From Actinomycetota bacterium (GTDB lineage: Bacteria > Actinomycetota > Aquicultoria > SKW223), in assembly GCA_026417515.1 (NCBI GenBank), contig JAOADC010000051.1, forward strand, positions 1-41,265: 41,265 nt of DNA, in the 5' to 3' direction. The first letter of the stretch is position 1, and every line of letters begins with the position of its first letter. The notes under the pieces were generated by a model, which saw only the letters and a list, made by a program, of their open reading frames with translations, made no database searches and had not been told where the DNA came from. A program made the position numbers and the translations under genes. Of this stretch, positions 18,868 to 28,421 are shown one piece after another.

Positions 18868-19908
18868 TTAAGGATAGAGGGGACTCATTTCTTCTAACCC
18901 AGAAGTCTCTTTGAAATCAAACATAATATTCATATTATGGACAGCATTTGCTGATGCACCAGATGTTAGATTATCCAAAGCAACAAACACAACTCCACTG
19001 TTATTAGACGTTTCAAATCCAATCTGAACATAATTTGTTGCCCTTACATTTTTTATTTCAGGTAAATTCCTATAAATTACTTTGACAAAAGGAGAGTCAG
19101 AGTAGAAGTTGCTATATATTTCGAAGAGCTTTTCATTTGAAATTTCCTCTGAAGTAGTAAAGTAGGTGCTCACGAGGATACCCCTATCAATAGCAACCAA
19201 ATGGGGAACAAACATAAGGTTGATAGAAAATCCGGCAAAATTGCTAATTTCCTGGATGATTTCAGGTACGTGCCGATGGTGAAGTGGTGCATAAGGTTTT
19301 AAATTTTCATTCATATGCGGGAAGTGAAGGTCGTCCCTAAGACTCATACCCGCACCGCTCACTCCTGTTTTTGCATCAACAACTACACAGTCTTTGTTTT
19401 TTATTAAACCTGAATCAAGCAATGGATACAAAGAAAGCAAGGTGGCTCTCGCGAGACATCCTGGATTGGCAACGATCGCAGCATTTCTTATATTAGCCTT
19501 GAATATCTCAGGCATTCCATAGACGGCAACTTGAAGCAAATCTTTATGGTTGTGTTTAACACCATAAGTATTTTCATAAACGGATGCTTCTTTTAATCTA
19601 TAGTCTGCTGAAAGATCGATTACTCTCTTGCCTTCTCTATAAAGCAAAGAAACAACATCCTGAGCTTTTCCATGGGGGACACAGACAAAGTAGACATCAG
19701 CGTTATGAGATTCTGAGAAAAAATCCTTTACCTCTAAATCAAATTTAAGATTAAGCATAGGATGAAGATTACTTAGAAAAACTCCTCTTGACTGCGATCC
19801 AAAAACCTCAAATATTTGAACATTGGGGTGGTACTTAAGTATTCGTAGAAGTTCTCGTCCCGTGTAGCCAGAAACACCTACAATGCCGACTTTAATTTTT
19901 TCAGGCAT
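18868..19908 (-). CDS. argC: N-acetyl-gamma-glutamyl-phosphate reductase
   Basis: VGIVGVSGYTGRELLRIL; VANPGCLARATLLSLYPL; HRHVPEI. Confidence 0.96.
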   Translation of the reverse strand: MPEKIKVGIVGVSGYTGRELLRILKYHPNVQIFEVFGSQSRGVFLSNLHPMLNLKFDLEVKDFFSESHNADVYFVCVPHGKAQDVVSLLYREGKRVIDLSADYRLKEASVYENTYGVKHNHKDLLQVAVYGMPEIFKANIRNAAIVANPGCLARATLLSLYPLLDSGLIKNKDCVVVDAKTGVSGAGMSLRDDLHFPHMNENLKPYAPLHHRHVPEIIQEISNFAGFSINLMFVPHLVAIDRGILVSTYFTTSEEISNEKLFEIYSNFYSDSPFVKVIYRNLPEIKNVRATNYVQIGFETSNNSGVVFVALDNLTSGASANAVHNMNIMFDFKETSGLEEMSPLYP

Positions 19909-22349
19909 TAAGAAACATCTGCCCTTCTTATATCGGCACCAAATTTTTCTTTTACAATAGACATTGCTGCCTCAAAACTATCTCTTACCTCAGATTCTTC
20001 AAGCGTGCGGTCTGGGGAACGAAATACTAACCGAATTGCCATGCTCTTTTTGCCCTTTTCAATTCCCTTGCCTTTATAGACATCAAAGACTTCAACAGAT
20101 TCTAAATATTTAAGGTTAAGTGAAATGATTGCATCCCTGATGTCACTGTAAAGTATTTCATCAGGAATAATAAAAGAAAAGTCATAGACTATGGCAGGAT
20201 ATAAAGGAACGGGTTGATATTTCTTTGATTCAAGAATTGAACTTTTTAGAATTTCAGGGATTATTTCCATTACGTATACCTGAATATCTATATCAAGTGC
20301 TCTTAAAACTTCAGATTTTACTGCACCAAGGTAGCCGACTGGCCTGCCCTTTGAAGTTATAATAGCGCTCTTGTCGCCTTCTAAGAAATTCAGATTTATT
20401 CCATCAAAGGAAGCATCACTATCAAGTGGGTTGAACTCAAGATTTTCTGCACCAAAAACTGATTCAGCCAGCCCTTTAAGGTCATAAAGGTCAGCATTCA
20501 ATGGACCGCCCCACCACTGCTTTTCTAAAGAGTTACCGCAAACAGCAGCTGCAAATACTGTTTTCTCTTCAGGAAGGATGCCGTCGGAATTCTTAAAAAC
20601 TCTTCCTAACTCAAAGATTCGAACATTTCTCACCGATCTGGTGAAGTTGTTCCTTATTACATATATCAAGTTTAGTGCAAGCCTTGGAGATAAAATTGAA
20701 AGATCATTGCTTAAAGGGTTTACAACTTTTACCAGTTTTTCTTCCTCTCTGCCAGAGAATCCAGAGATCTCTACAATCTTTGAACCGAGCAATGGATTGG
20801 TTATAACCTCTGTAAAACCTAACCTTAAAGCTCTCTCCCTTATATCTCTAAGAACTTTTAAATCTTCCTCATATCCACCTATGTGATTGTTTGAAGGAAG
20901 GGTCGATTCAATACGATCATATCCATAGATACGAGCAATTTCTTCAATCGCGTCGATTTCACGTTCTATATCTGGCCTGAAAGTTGGCACTGTTAATCTA
21001 TATCCTTCATTTATCTCTTCAACCTTAAATCCAAGATTTTCAAAGGTTCTTTTTACAAATTCCTTTGAAAATTCCATTCCAACGAGCTTTTCTATACGGT
21101 TGTGCCTGACATTTATTTGAACCTGCCCTGCCTTTTTCTTGTAAATATCAACTTCACCTTTAGCCACATTGCCACCGCAGATATCACGCATTAGATATGC
21201 TGCCCTCTTGGCAGCAAAAACCGTACCTTCAGGATCAACTTTCTTTTCGAATCTGGTTGAAGCCTCGGTATTAAGACCAAGAATCCTTGAAGTTCTCATT
21301 ATGCTTTTTGAATCAAAATGAGCGCTTTCTATAATCACGTCAGTCGTATCTTCTTTTACCTCAGAATTTTCTGCCCCCATTATACCTGCAAGAGCAATAG
21401 GTTTTTCACTATCTGCAATCAGCAGCATTCCCTCTCTCAAAGTCCTTAAAACTCCATCGAGAGTGGTTATTTTTTCATCCTTACCTGACGCACGAACAAT
21501 TATCTTCCCATCCTTAACGAATCTTAAGTCAAAGGCATGAAGTGGCTGACCTGTTTCCAACATCACGTAATTAGTGACATCGACAATTGCAGATATTGGT
21601 CTTATACCACTATGAAGAAGTCTCCATCTCATCCAGAAAGGTGAGCGTTTATTTATAACTCCCAAAACAGCTTTTGCAGTGTACCGTGGACATAAATTCT
21701 CATCTTCAACTTCAACCTTAACAATATCACCTATCTGTGGACCGTTCTCTGTCAGATGAAAATCAGGAAATTTGGCCTTAGAATTAAAGAGAGCTGCTAC
21801 CTCTCGAGCAATACCAACAACTGAAAATGCATCAGGTCGATTCGAAGGAAGTTCAAATTCAAATAGGTAGTCAGATTTTATGCCTAAAGCCTCTTCCAGA
21901 GGAACTCCGATAGGAATATCGCCACTTATTTCTTCGCTTAAAATAAGAATTCCGCTTTCATCATCGCCTAATTCAAGTTCTGCCTCTGAACAGAGCATAC
22001 CTCTTGAAAGGAAACCACGAATCTTTCTTGCTTCAAGCCTTATCTCACCATTCTTTAATGTGGAGCCTTCAGGCGCAAAAGGAACAATCTGACCAGGAGC
22101 AATATTTTTCGCGCCACAGACGACCTCTATAGTACCTTTGCCAGAATCGATCAAAGCAATTTGAAGTTTTTCAGCATTTGGATGAGGCTTGACTTCTAAT
22201 ATTTTTGCAGTAATAACTCCTTTAAAGGATGGGACGATCTTTTCAATGCTTTCAACTGATATACCTGCATAATTCAATCTCTCAGCCAGAATTTCAGGTT
22301 GAATATCTATATCAACATATTCTTTAAGCCAAGAGTAAAGGACCTTCAA
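19908..22349 (-). CDS. pheT: Phenylalanyl-tRNA synthetase beta subunit
   Basis: MKVLYSWLKEYVDI; GAKNIAPGQIVPFAPEGS; FELPSNRPDAFSVVGIAREVAAL; B3/B4 and FDX-ACB regions. Confidence 0.97.
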   Translation of the reverse strand: MKVLYSWLKEYVDIDIQPEILAERLNYAGISVESIEKIVPSFKGVITAKILEVKPHPNAEKLQIALIDSGKGTIEVVCGAKNIAPGQIVPFAPEGSTLKNGEIRLEARKIRGFLSRGMLCSEAELELGDDESGILILSEEISGDIPIGVPLEEALGIKSDYLFEFELPSNRPDAFSVVGIAREVAALFNSKAKFPDFHLTENGPQIGDIVKVEVEDENLCPRYTAKAVLGVINKRSPFWMRWRLLHSGIRPISAIVDVTNYVMLETGQPLHAFDLRFVKDGKIIVRASGKDEKITTLDGVLRTLREGMLLIADSEKPIALAGIMGAENSEVKEDTTDVIIESAHFDSKSIMRTSRILGLNTEASTRFEKKVDPEGTVFAAKRAAYLMRDICGGNVAKGEVDIYKKKAGQVQINVRHNRIEKLVGMEFSKEFVKRTFENLGFKVEEINEGYRLTVPTFRPDIEREIDAIEEIARIYGYDRIESTLPSNNHIGGYEEDLKVLRDIRERALRLGFTEVITNPLLGSKIVEISGFSGREEEKLVKVVNPLSNDLSILSPRLALNLIYVIRNNFTRSVRNVRIFELGRVFKNSDGILPEEKTVFAAAVCGNSLEKQWWGGPLNADLYDLKGLAESVFGAENLEFNPLDSDASFDGINLNFLEGDKSAIITSKGRPVGYLGAVKSEVLRALDIDIQVYVMEIIPEILKSSILESKKYQPVPLYPAIVYDFSFIIPDEILYSDIRDAIISLNLKYLESVEVFDVYKGKGIEKGKKSMAIRLVFRSPDRTLEESEVRDSFEAAMSIVKEKFGADIRRADVS

Positions 22350-22360
22350 CTTTTCTCCCT

Positions 22361-23443
22361 CTAAAACTGCTCTAGAAATTTTAGGTTATTCTCGAAAAAT
22401 AACCTGATATCAGGTATTCCATATTTAAGCATTGCCAATCTTTCGACTCCCATGCCAAACGCAAATCCTGTATATTTTTCAGAATCGTACCCTACTTCTT
22501 CAAGCACGTTTGGATGCACCATTCCTGCACCAAGAACTTCAAGCCAACCAGTGTCTTTGCAGACCCTACAACCATCTCCACCACATATGATGCAGCTTAC
22601 ATCAACTTCAGCGCTTGGTTCTGTAAATGGGAAATAGGAAGCCCTGAAACGCACACGAGCATTTTGGCTGAATAGATTGCGCAAGAAAAGTTCAAGAGTT
22701 CCTTTAAGGTCTGAGAAAGATATCCCTTCAGCGACAGCTAGACCTTCAATTTGATGAAAAACAGGAGAATGGGTTGCATCAGGCACATCTCTTCGATAGC
22801 ACCTACCAGGAGCAACGATGAACAAAGGTGGTTTCTTTCTCAGCATGGTTCTTATTTGAACTGGTGAAGTGTGTGTTCGAAGCAAAGCAATTTTTCGTGT
22901 TGCCTCTCTTAACTCGTCTTCAGTTCCTTCAAGTTCAAACAAAGTTGATTCTGATAGATAGAGCGTATCATGCATCGACCTTGCTGGGTGATAGGGCGGA
23001 ATGTTAAGGGCTGTAAAATTATAGTAATCGATTTCTGCTTCTGGACCACTTACCACCTCGTATCCAAGCCCGATAAAAAACTCGCAGATTTCATTTATTA
23101 ACTTCTGAATTGGATGCTCGCTTGAAACATAGTACTTTTTGCCTGGAAGAGAAAAATCAACGATTTCTTTTTTTTCTTTGGTATGCGATAGTTGACTCTC
23201 TTTTTCTCTTATCTTCTCTTCTAACTCTTTTTTAACAGCATTTGCTTTTTCTCCTACAATCTTTCTTTCTTCAGGAGATAATTCTTTAAGCTGCCTCAGA
23301 ATAAGATTTAATTCTGCTTTTCTTCCTAAATAGGTAACTCTTAATTTTTCCAGGTCAGAAATAGAAGCAACGTTACCTATCTCTTCAGAAGCAGCCTTTT
23401 TAATTTCATCAATGCTTCTAATTAGTTCTTCAAGTAATGACAA
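22361..23443 (-). CDS. pheS: Phenylalanyl-tRNA synthetase alpha subunit
   Basis: HPARSMHDTLYLSE; LLRTHTSPVQIRTM; GMGVERLAMLKYGIPDIRLFFENNLKFLEQF. Confidence 0.97.
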   Translation of the reverse strand: MSLLEELIRSIDEIKKAASEEIGNVASISDLEKLRVTYLGRKAELNLILRQLKELSPEERKIVGEKANAVKKELEEKIREKESQLSHTKEKKEIVDFSLPGKKYYVSSEHPIQKLINEICEFFIGLGYEVVSGPEAEIDYYNFTALNIPPYHPARSMHDTLYLSESTLFELEGTEDELREATRKIALLRTHTSPVQIRTMLRKKPPLFIVAPGRCYRRDVPDATHSPVFHQIEGLAVAEGISFSDLKGTLELFLRNLFSQNARVRFRASYFPFTEPSAEVDVSCIICGGDGCRVCKDTGWLEVLGAGMVHPNVLEEVGYDSEKYTGFAFGMGVERLAMLKYGIPDIRLFFENNLKFLEQF

Positions 23444-23465
23444 GGATACCCCCTTGTTTATTGAA

Positions 23466-23828
23466 CTAGGCGGTTTTTAACATTTCTTTGGCTTTTTCAA
23501 CAAGTGATGAGAATGCTTCCTTATCATTTACAGCAAGATCAGCAAGCATCTTGCGGTCGATTTCAACGTTGGCAAGTTTTAATCCATGGATGAAATTTGA
23601 GTAAGAAAGTCCATATTCTCTGGCTGCAGCATTGATTCTAACTATCCAGAGTTTTCTAAAGTCGCGTTTCTTTTGTTTTCTATCTCTGTATGCATAGGAA
23701 AGCGATTTTAAAAGTTGCTCTTTTGCCTTTCTGTAGCTTCTCGATTTCTGACCGTAGTATCCAGAAGCCATCTCTAGAACTTTTTTTCTTTTCTTGCGAG
23801 CATGAACAGCTCTCTTTATTCTTGCCAT
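23466..23828 (-). CDS. rplT: 50S ribosomal protein L20
   Basis: [62 protein letters not shown]. Confidence 0.97.
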   Translation of the reverse strand: MARIKRAVHARKKRKKVLEMASGYYGQKSRSYRKAKEQLLKSLSYAYRDRKQKKRDFRKLWIVRINAAAREYGLSYSNFIHGLKLANVEIDRKMLADLAVNDKEAFSSLVEKAKEMLKTA

Positions 23829-23859
23829 TTCTTATACACCTCCGAAGTTTCTGAAAAAA

Positions 23860-24054
23860 CTATAAACCTAACAGCCTTTTAACTGACCTTATCTTGCTTT
23901 CGTGAACTTCATCAACTTTTCTCAAGCGTCTTTTTCTTTTCATTTCCTTTTTAGAAAGAAGATGGCTATGGCCGGTTTTTGCTCTCAAAATTTTTCCTGA
24001 CTTTGTAATCTTAAAGCGTTTCGCCGCTGCCCTTTTTGTCTTCATCTTAGGCAC
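23860..24054 (-). CDS. rpmI: 50S ribosomal protein L35
   Basis: [36 protein letters not shown]. Confidence 0.97.
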   Translation of the reverse strand: MPKMKTKRAAAKRFKITKSGKILRAKTGHSHLLSKKEMKRKRRLRKVDEVHESKIRSVKRLLGL

Positions 24055-24076
24055 CTTTATTCAACTCCTTTCAAAA

Positions 24077-24661
24077 CTAGTTGTTATCTTCTGTAATCTG
24101 CTCTTCTTTTTCTGCTTTCTCAGTCTGCTTCTTTGAAGCATCCTTACGTGGAGCAAGCATCATTACCATAAATCTCCCCTCAAGACGTGGCTTTGCTTCA
24201 ACGCTTGAAAGTTCTGAAAGTTCAGAAGCTATTCTTTCAAGCAATTTAGCAGCCAGGTCCTGATGAACAATCTCTCTTCCCCTGAACCTTAAAGTAAACT
24301 TTACCTTCTGGCCTTTTGAAAGAAACTCTTTAGCATGTTTTAGTTTTACCTGTAAATCGTGCTCGCCAATTTTTGGCCTGATTTTCAACTCTTTTATAAC
24401 CACAGATTGTTGATGCTTCTTTGCCTTCTTTAACTTCTGCTCCTGCTCATACCGCCAGCGACCATAATCCATTATCCTGCAAACAGGTGGTTTAGCATTC
24501 GGAGCGACCTCCACAAGATCAAGGCCATACTCATTTTGCGCCAAATCAAGGGCTTTATTTATGCTCATTACCCCCAACTTGTTTCCATCAGGATCGATTA
24601 CAAGAACCTCGCTTGCCCTGATCCGCTCATTTACCCTTAAACTGAACTGTATAAATCCCAC
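24077..24661 (-). CDS. infC: Translation initiation factor IF-3 (start probably AUA at 24652)
   Basis: RVNERIRASEVLVIDPDGNKLGVMSINKALDLAQNEYGLDLVEVAPNAKPPVCRIMDYGRWRYEQ. Confidence 0.95.
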   Translation of the reverse strand: MGFIQFSLRVNERIRASEVLVIDPDGNKLGVMSINKALDLAQNEYGLDLVEVAPNAKPPVCRIMDYGRWRYEQEQKLKKAKKHQQSVVIKELKIRPKIGEHDLQVKLKHAKEFLSKGQKVKFTLRFRGREIVHQDLAAKLLERIASELSELSSVEAKPRLEGRFMVMMLAPRKDASKKQTEKAEKEEQITEDNN

Positions 24662-24672
24662 CTCCCAAAATC

Positions 24673-24698
24673 AAAAAAGGTGGCGAAAGCCACCTTTT
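24673..24698 (-). terminator. Attenuator-type terminator in infC leader
   Basis: Minus strand AAAAGGTGGC-TTTC-GCCACCTTTTTTT immediately upstream of the infC SD. Confidence 0.85.
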
Positions 24699-24797
24699 CA
24701 CTGAAATCTACCATGCAAGCTGGTTTATGCGCCGCATGGTGGAAAGCTTATGGCTTTCGCTTAAAAACATACCGACATCTTTATTAAATTTTTGCAA

Positions 24798-24825
24798 AGT
24801 ATACCAAAAAAGTGCTGGTTCTCAA
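24798..24825 (-). promoter_or_regulatory. Promoter of infC-rpmI-rplT operon
   Basis: TTGAGA (24825-24820), 16-nt spacer, TATACT (24803-24798), about 135 nt upstream of infC. Confidence 0.6.
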
Positions 24826-24834
24826 AATCAAAAT

Positions 24835-26748
24835 TTATCTTATCAGTCTTTCCTTTACTTCCTTATTAAGCATTTCTATGAAATCTTCCAAACTGAATGG
24901 ACCGAGGTCGCCTTCTTTCCTGTGTCTTACAGCAACTGAACCGTTTTCTGCTTCCCTATCACCAATGACAAGCATATATGGAACTTTCATTTTCTGGTGA
25001 TTCCGTATTTTCTTGTTAATTGATTCTGGACGAACATCGAGTTCAACCCTGAATCCTCTGCTTGATAACTCCTGATAAACCTTGCTTGCATAATCAAAAT
25101 GACGATCAGCAATAGGTAGAACAGCAACCTGCACAGGTGCAATCCAGGCAGGAAAAGCACCACCATAATGTTCGATGAGTGCACCCATAAATCGTTCAAT
25201 GCTACCCATAATTGCTCTATGTATCATCACTGGACGATGGTGCTGATTGTCAGCACCCCAGTATACGAGGTCGAACCTTTCAGGAATGTTAAAATCCACC
25301 TGAATGGTAGTTGCTTGCCACTCTCTGTTGAGCACATCTTTTAGTTTGATGTCAATCTTAGGACCGTAAAAAACTCCTTCACCAGGATCAATCTTGTATT
25401 CTATTCCCTTATCCTCAAGTGCTTTTCTTAGTGCACCTTCTGCTTTTTCCCAGATCTCCAATGAACCTACAAATTTTTCTGGTCGAGTTGATAGGTTTAC
25501 ACTAAAGTCATCAAAACCAAACGAGTTGAGCACATAGAAAGAGAAATCTAAGATGTTTTCCACTTCTTCCTCTATTTGGTCTGGTGTACAGAAAATATGA
25601 GCATCGTCTTGAGTAAATCCTCTTACTCTTAATAGACCGTGTAAAACACCTGAACGTTCGTACCGATAAACAGTCCCGAGTTCGTAAAATCTTAAAGGCA
25701 TTTCTTTATACGATCTTGGTTTCGATTTGTAAACAAGAATATGCCCAGGACAGTTCATCGGCTTTACTGCATACTCTTTCTCGTCTATTTCAAGGTAGAA
25801 CATATTATCGCGATAATAATCTGAATGGCCTGATATCCTCCAAAGATCACCCTTCAACACATGAGGAGTTACCAATGGCTGGTAGCCCCTTTTCTTGCAT
25901 TCATCTTTAATGAAGTTTTCAATAATTTCTCTAACAATAGCGCCTTTTGGATGATAAAAAACTAGTCCCGGACCCGCCTCTTCATGAAAGGAAAAGAGTT
26001 CTAATTCTCTTCCAAGAACCCTGTGATCACGCTTCTGAGCCTCTTCTAAAAACCTCAGGTACTGGTTTAAACTTTCTCTGTCTGGAAAAGCTGTTCCATA
26101 AATTCTCTGTAGCATTGGATTTTTTTCATCGCCCCTCCAGTAAGCGCCTGCAGAAGAGATAAGTTTAAAAGCCTTAATATAGCCAGTATGAGGAACATGA
26201 GGTCCTCTGCACAGATCTACAAAATCACCTGTTTTATAGATCGTTATGGAATCATCTTCGATCTCATCTATTAACTCTAACTTATATATCTCACCTAAAG
26301 ACTCAAAAAGTTTCCTTGCCTCAGATTTGCTCAGAACCACTCTTTCAAATCTTTGCTTCTCGCTGGTAATTTTTTCCATTTCTTTTTCTAATTTAGTTAG
26401 GTCTTCAGGTGTAAATGGATTTTTTACATCGAAGTCGTAATAAAAACCATTTTCGATAGCCGGTCCTATACCCAGGCGAGCATCTGGAAACAATCTTTTT
26501 ACAGCAGCTGCAAGAACATGGGAGGCAGAATGTCTGAGAATTTCAAGACCTTCTTCTGTGTCTAAAAAAATTGGCTCATAAGATTTGCCTTCTTCTGCTG
26601 GCATACCTAAATCTATTAATTTATGATTTTCCATTCTTGCCGCTAGCACTCTTTTTAACTGACTTTCGTTAAGAATTCTTTTAAAGACATCGTAAACCGA
26701 ATCACCGTCCTGGAAATCTACGAGACTGCCGTTTATCAGGCACTGCAT
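24835..26748 (-). CDS. thrS: Threonyl-tRNA synthetase
   Basis: TGS domain, RHSASHVLAAAVKRLFPDA, NCPGHILVYKSKPRSYKEMPLRFYELG, HRAIMGSIERFMGALIEHYGGAFPAWIAPVQV. Confidence 0.98.
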   Translation of the reverse strand: MQCLINGSLVDFQDGDSVYDVFKRILNESQLKRVLAARMENHKLIDLGMPAEEGKSYEPIFLDTEEGLEILRHSASHVLAAAVKRLFPDARLGIGPAIENGFYYDFDVKNPFTPEDLTKLEKEMEKITSEKQRFERVVLSKSEARKLFESLGEIYKLELIDEIEDDSITIYKTGDFVDLCRGPHVPHTGYIKAFKLISSAGAYWRGDEKNPMLQRIYGTAFPDRESLNQYLRFLEEAQKRDHRVLGRELELFSFHEEAGPGLVFYHPKGAIVREIIENFIKDECKKRGYQPLVTPHVLKGDLWRISGHSDYYRDNMFYLEIDEKEYAVKPMNCPGHILVYKSKPRSYKEMPLRFYELGTVYRYERSGVLHGLLRVRGFTQDDAHIFCTPDQIEEEVENILDFSFYVLNSFGFDDFSVNLSTRPEKFVGSLEIWEKAEGALRKALEDKGIEYKIDPGEGVFYGPKIDIKLKDVLNREWQATTIQVDFNIPERFDLVYWGADNQHHRPVMIHRAIMGSIERFMGALIEHYGGAFPAWIAPVQVAVLPIADRHFDYASKVYQELSSRGFRVELDVRPESINKKIRNHQKMKVPYMLVIGDREAENGSVAVRHRKEGDLGPFSLEDFIEMLNKEVKERLIR

Positions 26749-26867
26749 ATTGCCCTCCTTAAAAAGTTAGTAAAATTTGCTTTTATCCGTTAATAAAAGA
26801 GATATTAGCAGAAAAATCTTTAAAAATGATTATGAACATAAGAATAAGTTAAAAAGTTACTCTTTCT

Positions 26868-27746
26868 TTAACCAGATCTCTTGAACAATCTCCTGACAAG
26901 AAAGTAAAGGCCATAGGTTACTAAGAGGACACCGGCTATAGGAATGAGAGCAACCATAACAGCCAGTGTCTTTCGAGTGCTTCTTTGAAGCACCAAAATC
27001 AATTCTTTCAGTGTTCTGCTCCACCAATTTCTCTCGCCTTTAACCAGTTCTGGGCTTTGAATAACAACAGTAAGTAAGCTGAGTTCAACTCTTTCCTCTA
27101 TCTCTTTCAGCCTCTTTTCAAGCTGGGCGACTTCCTTCCTTAAAGACCTTGATCGGTCCCTGATTTTTAAAATTTCGTTAACATCTTTTGCCTTGCTGAG
27201 AAGCGATTCAACTGCTTGTAACTCTTCTTTTGCGACCTTCAGCTCAGCTTCAAGATCCAGAAACTCCTCTGTCACATCTTGTTTTGTCAGGTTATAAGTT
27301 ATGAATTCGTATCTCTTACGAAGATTATCTACAAGTGACTCATACTTTTCTTCAGGCACTGCCAGCGTTACAACAGCATTTGGATAATCTCCACCAGTTA
27401 TCTGTTCAGAAACAACTGTACTACCAAAACTCTTGGCTGTCTGAATTATTTCGCTGGTTGCTTTTTTTACTTCACTATTCAAGATTTCCAGATATCCAGT
27501 TTTTATCACCTTCTGACCAAGAACGGAATCACTGACGGCTTTCTGTCCTGTTGATACTTCAACGCCTTTGGAGGGAACACTTGAAGTGCGAGATCCATAA
27601 TCCATCGTCTTTTCTACTGGATAATCAATGCCCGAACCATCAGAAATTATATCTAAGTTTATAAAGACATCTTGCAAAACTACAAAAACAAAGACTGAAA
27701 TTAAGGCCACAATCAAATATATGGCAATTTTCCGCATTTTTGCCAC
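26868..27746 (-). CDS. DUF4349-domain membrane protein
   Basis: KVIKTGYLEILNSEVKKATSEIIQTAKSFGSTVVSEQITGG...VTLAVPEEKYESLVDNL with coiled coil and C-terminal TM. Confidence 0.82.
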   Translation of the reverse strand: MAKMRKIAIYLIVALISVFVFVVLQDVFINLDIISDGSGIDYPVEKTMDYGSRTSSVPSKGVEVSTGQKAVSDSVLGQKVIKTGYLEILNSEVKKATSEIIQTAKSFGSTVVSEQITGGDYPNAVVTLAVPEEKYESLVDNLRKRYEFITYNLTKQDVTEEFLDLEAELKVAKEELQAVESLLSKAKDVNEILKIRDRSRSLRKEVAQLEKRLKEIEERVELSLLTVVIQSPELVKGERNWWSRTLKELILVLQRSTRKTLAVMVALIPIAGVLLVTYGLYFLVRRLFKRSG

Positions 27747-27810
27747 CTCCGACCTAAACCCATATTAACATAATGAGATAATAAATATGACTATTAAGTC
27801 AGGTGAAAAG

Positions 27811-28137
27811 ATGATAGAGATAACCCTTGTCGGCTCTATAGGATGCAAAGGAACATCAGAAACTGAAAAACTGATACTTGAAGTAATTGAAGAATTAGGA
27901 ATTAAAGATAGAGTCTCCTTCAAGAAAGTAATCTATACTGGCATTGAAAGTGAATTCAATCCACCGATCTTCGGTAGTCCAACAGTTCTTATTAATGGAA
28001 AGGATATTATTTACGAAAGAGATGATCTTCCGATTACCACCGCCTGACGCGTCTACTCAAATCCTGCTGGTCAAGCAAGGACTCCTTCAAAAGAGATAGT
28101 AGTTAAAAAAATAAGAGCCATTTTGGAAAATCTCTGA
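27811..28137 (+). CDS. Putative selenocysteine-containing thioredoxin-like protein (in-frame TGA at 28045-28047 read as Sec)
   Basis: SD AGGTGA at 27801, ATG 27811; MIEITLVGSIGC...FGSPTVLINGKDI...ITTA-U-RVYSNPAGQARTPSKEIVVKKIRAILENL*; hairpin with GGU loop 21 nt after TGA. Confidence 0.65.
28062..28081 (+). promoter_or_regulatory. bSECIS-like hairpin
   Basis: TCCTGCT-[GGTCA]-AGCAaGGA: 7 bp with one bulged A, apical loop starting GGU, starting 15 nt after the TGA. Confidence 0.55.
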
Positions 28138-28421
28138 TCTTGCAAATAATGGGTCTGATACGCAAGCAAACGAAAGCGGGTAACAATTTAAACTTACCAC
28201 AATTAATATGAAACTGATGCTTCAATAAAGTTTCTGTTGGATATTAAGGATTAAATATGCTAACCTCCTTTTGTTTCTAAAAAACTGTCAATCATCAGTC
28301 AAACACTTTTAAGAATCAGTTGAAACTCATCCTTAGAGTTTTTTAAGAAAAATTACTTCAATCCTTTTCAGGAAAGATCTTTTTTGAAATTTTTCTCCTA
28401 CCATATCCTATAATCATTGCC

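Noticed and set aside
24835-26868. T-box riboswitch upstream of thrS
   Set aside because: The ~120-bp upstream region shows no T-box motif (AGGGTGGNACCGCG-like) and no terminator; only an SD GGAGG
28135-28137. Second TGA in the selenoprotein candidate as another Sec codon
   Set aside because: Three codons later there is TAA (TCT TGC AAA TAA), and the predicted protein already ends with a complete helix, so it is most likely the true stop
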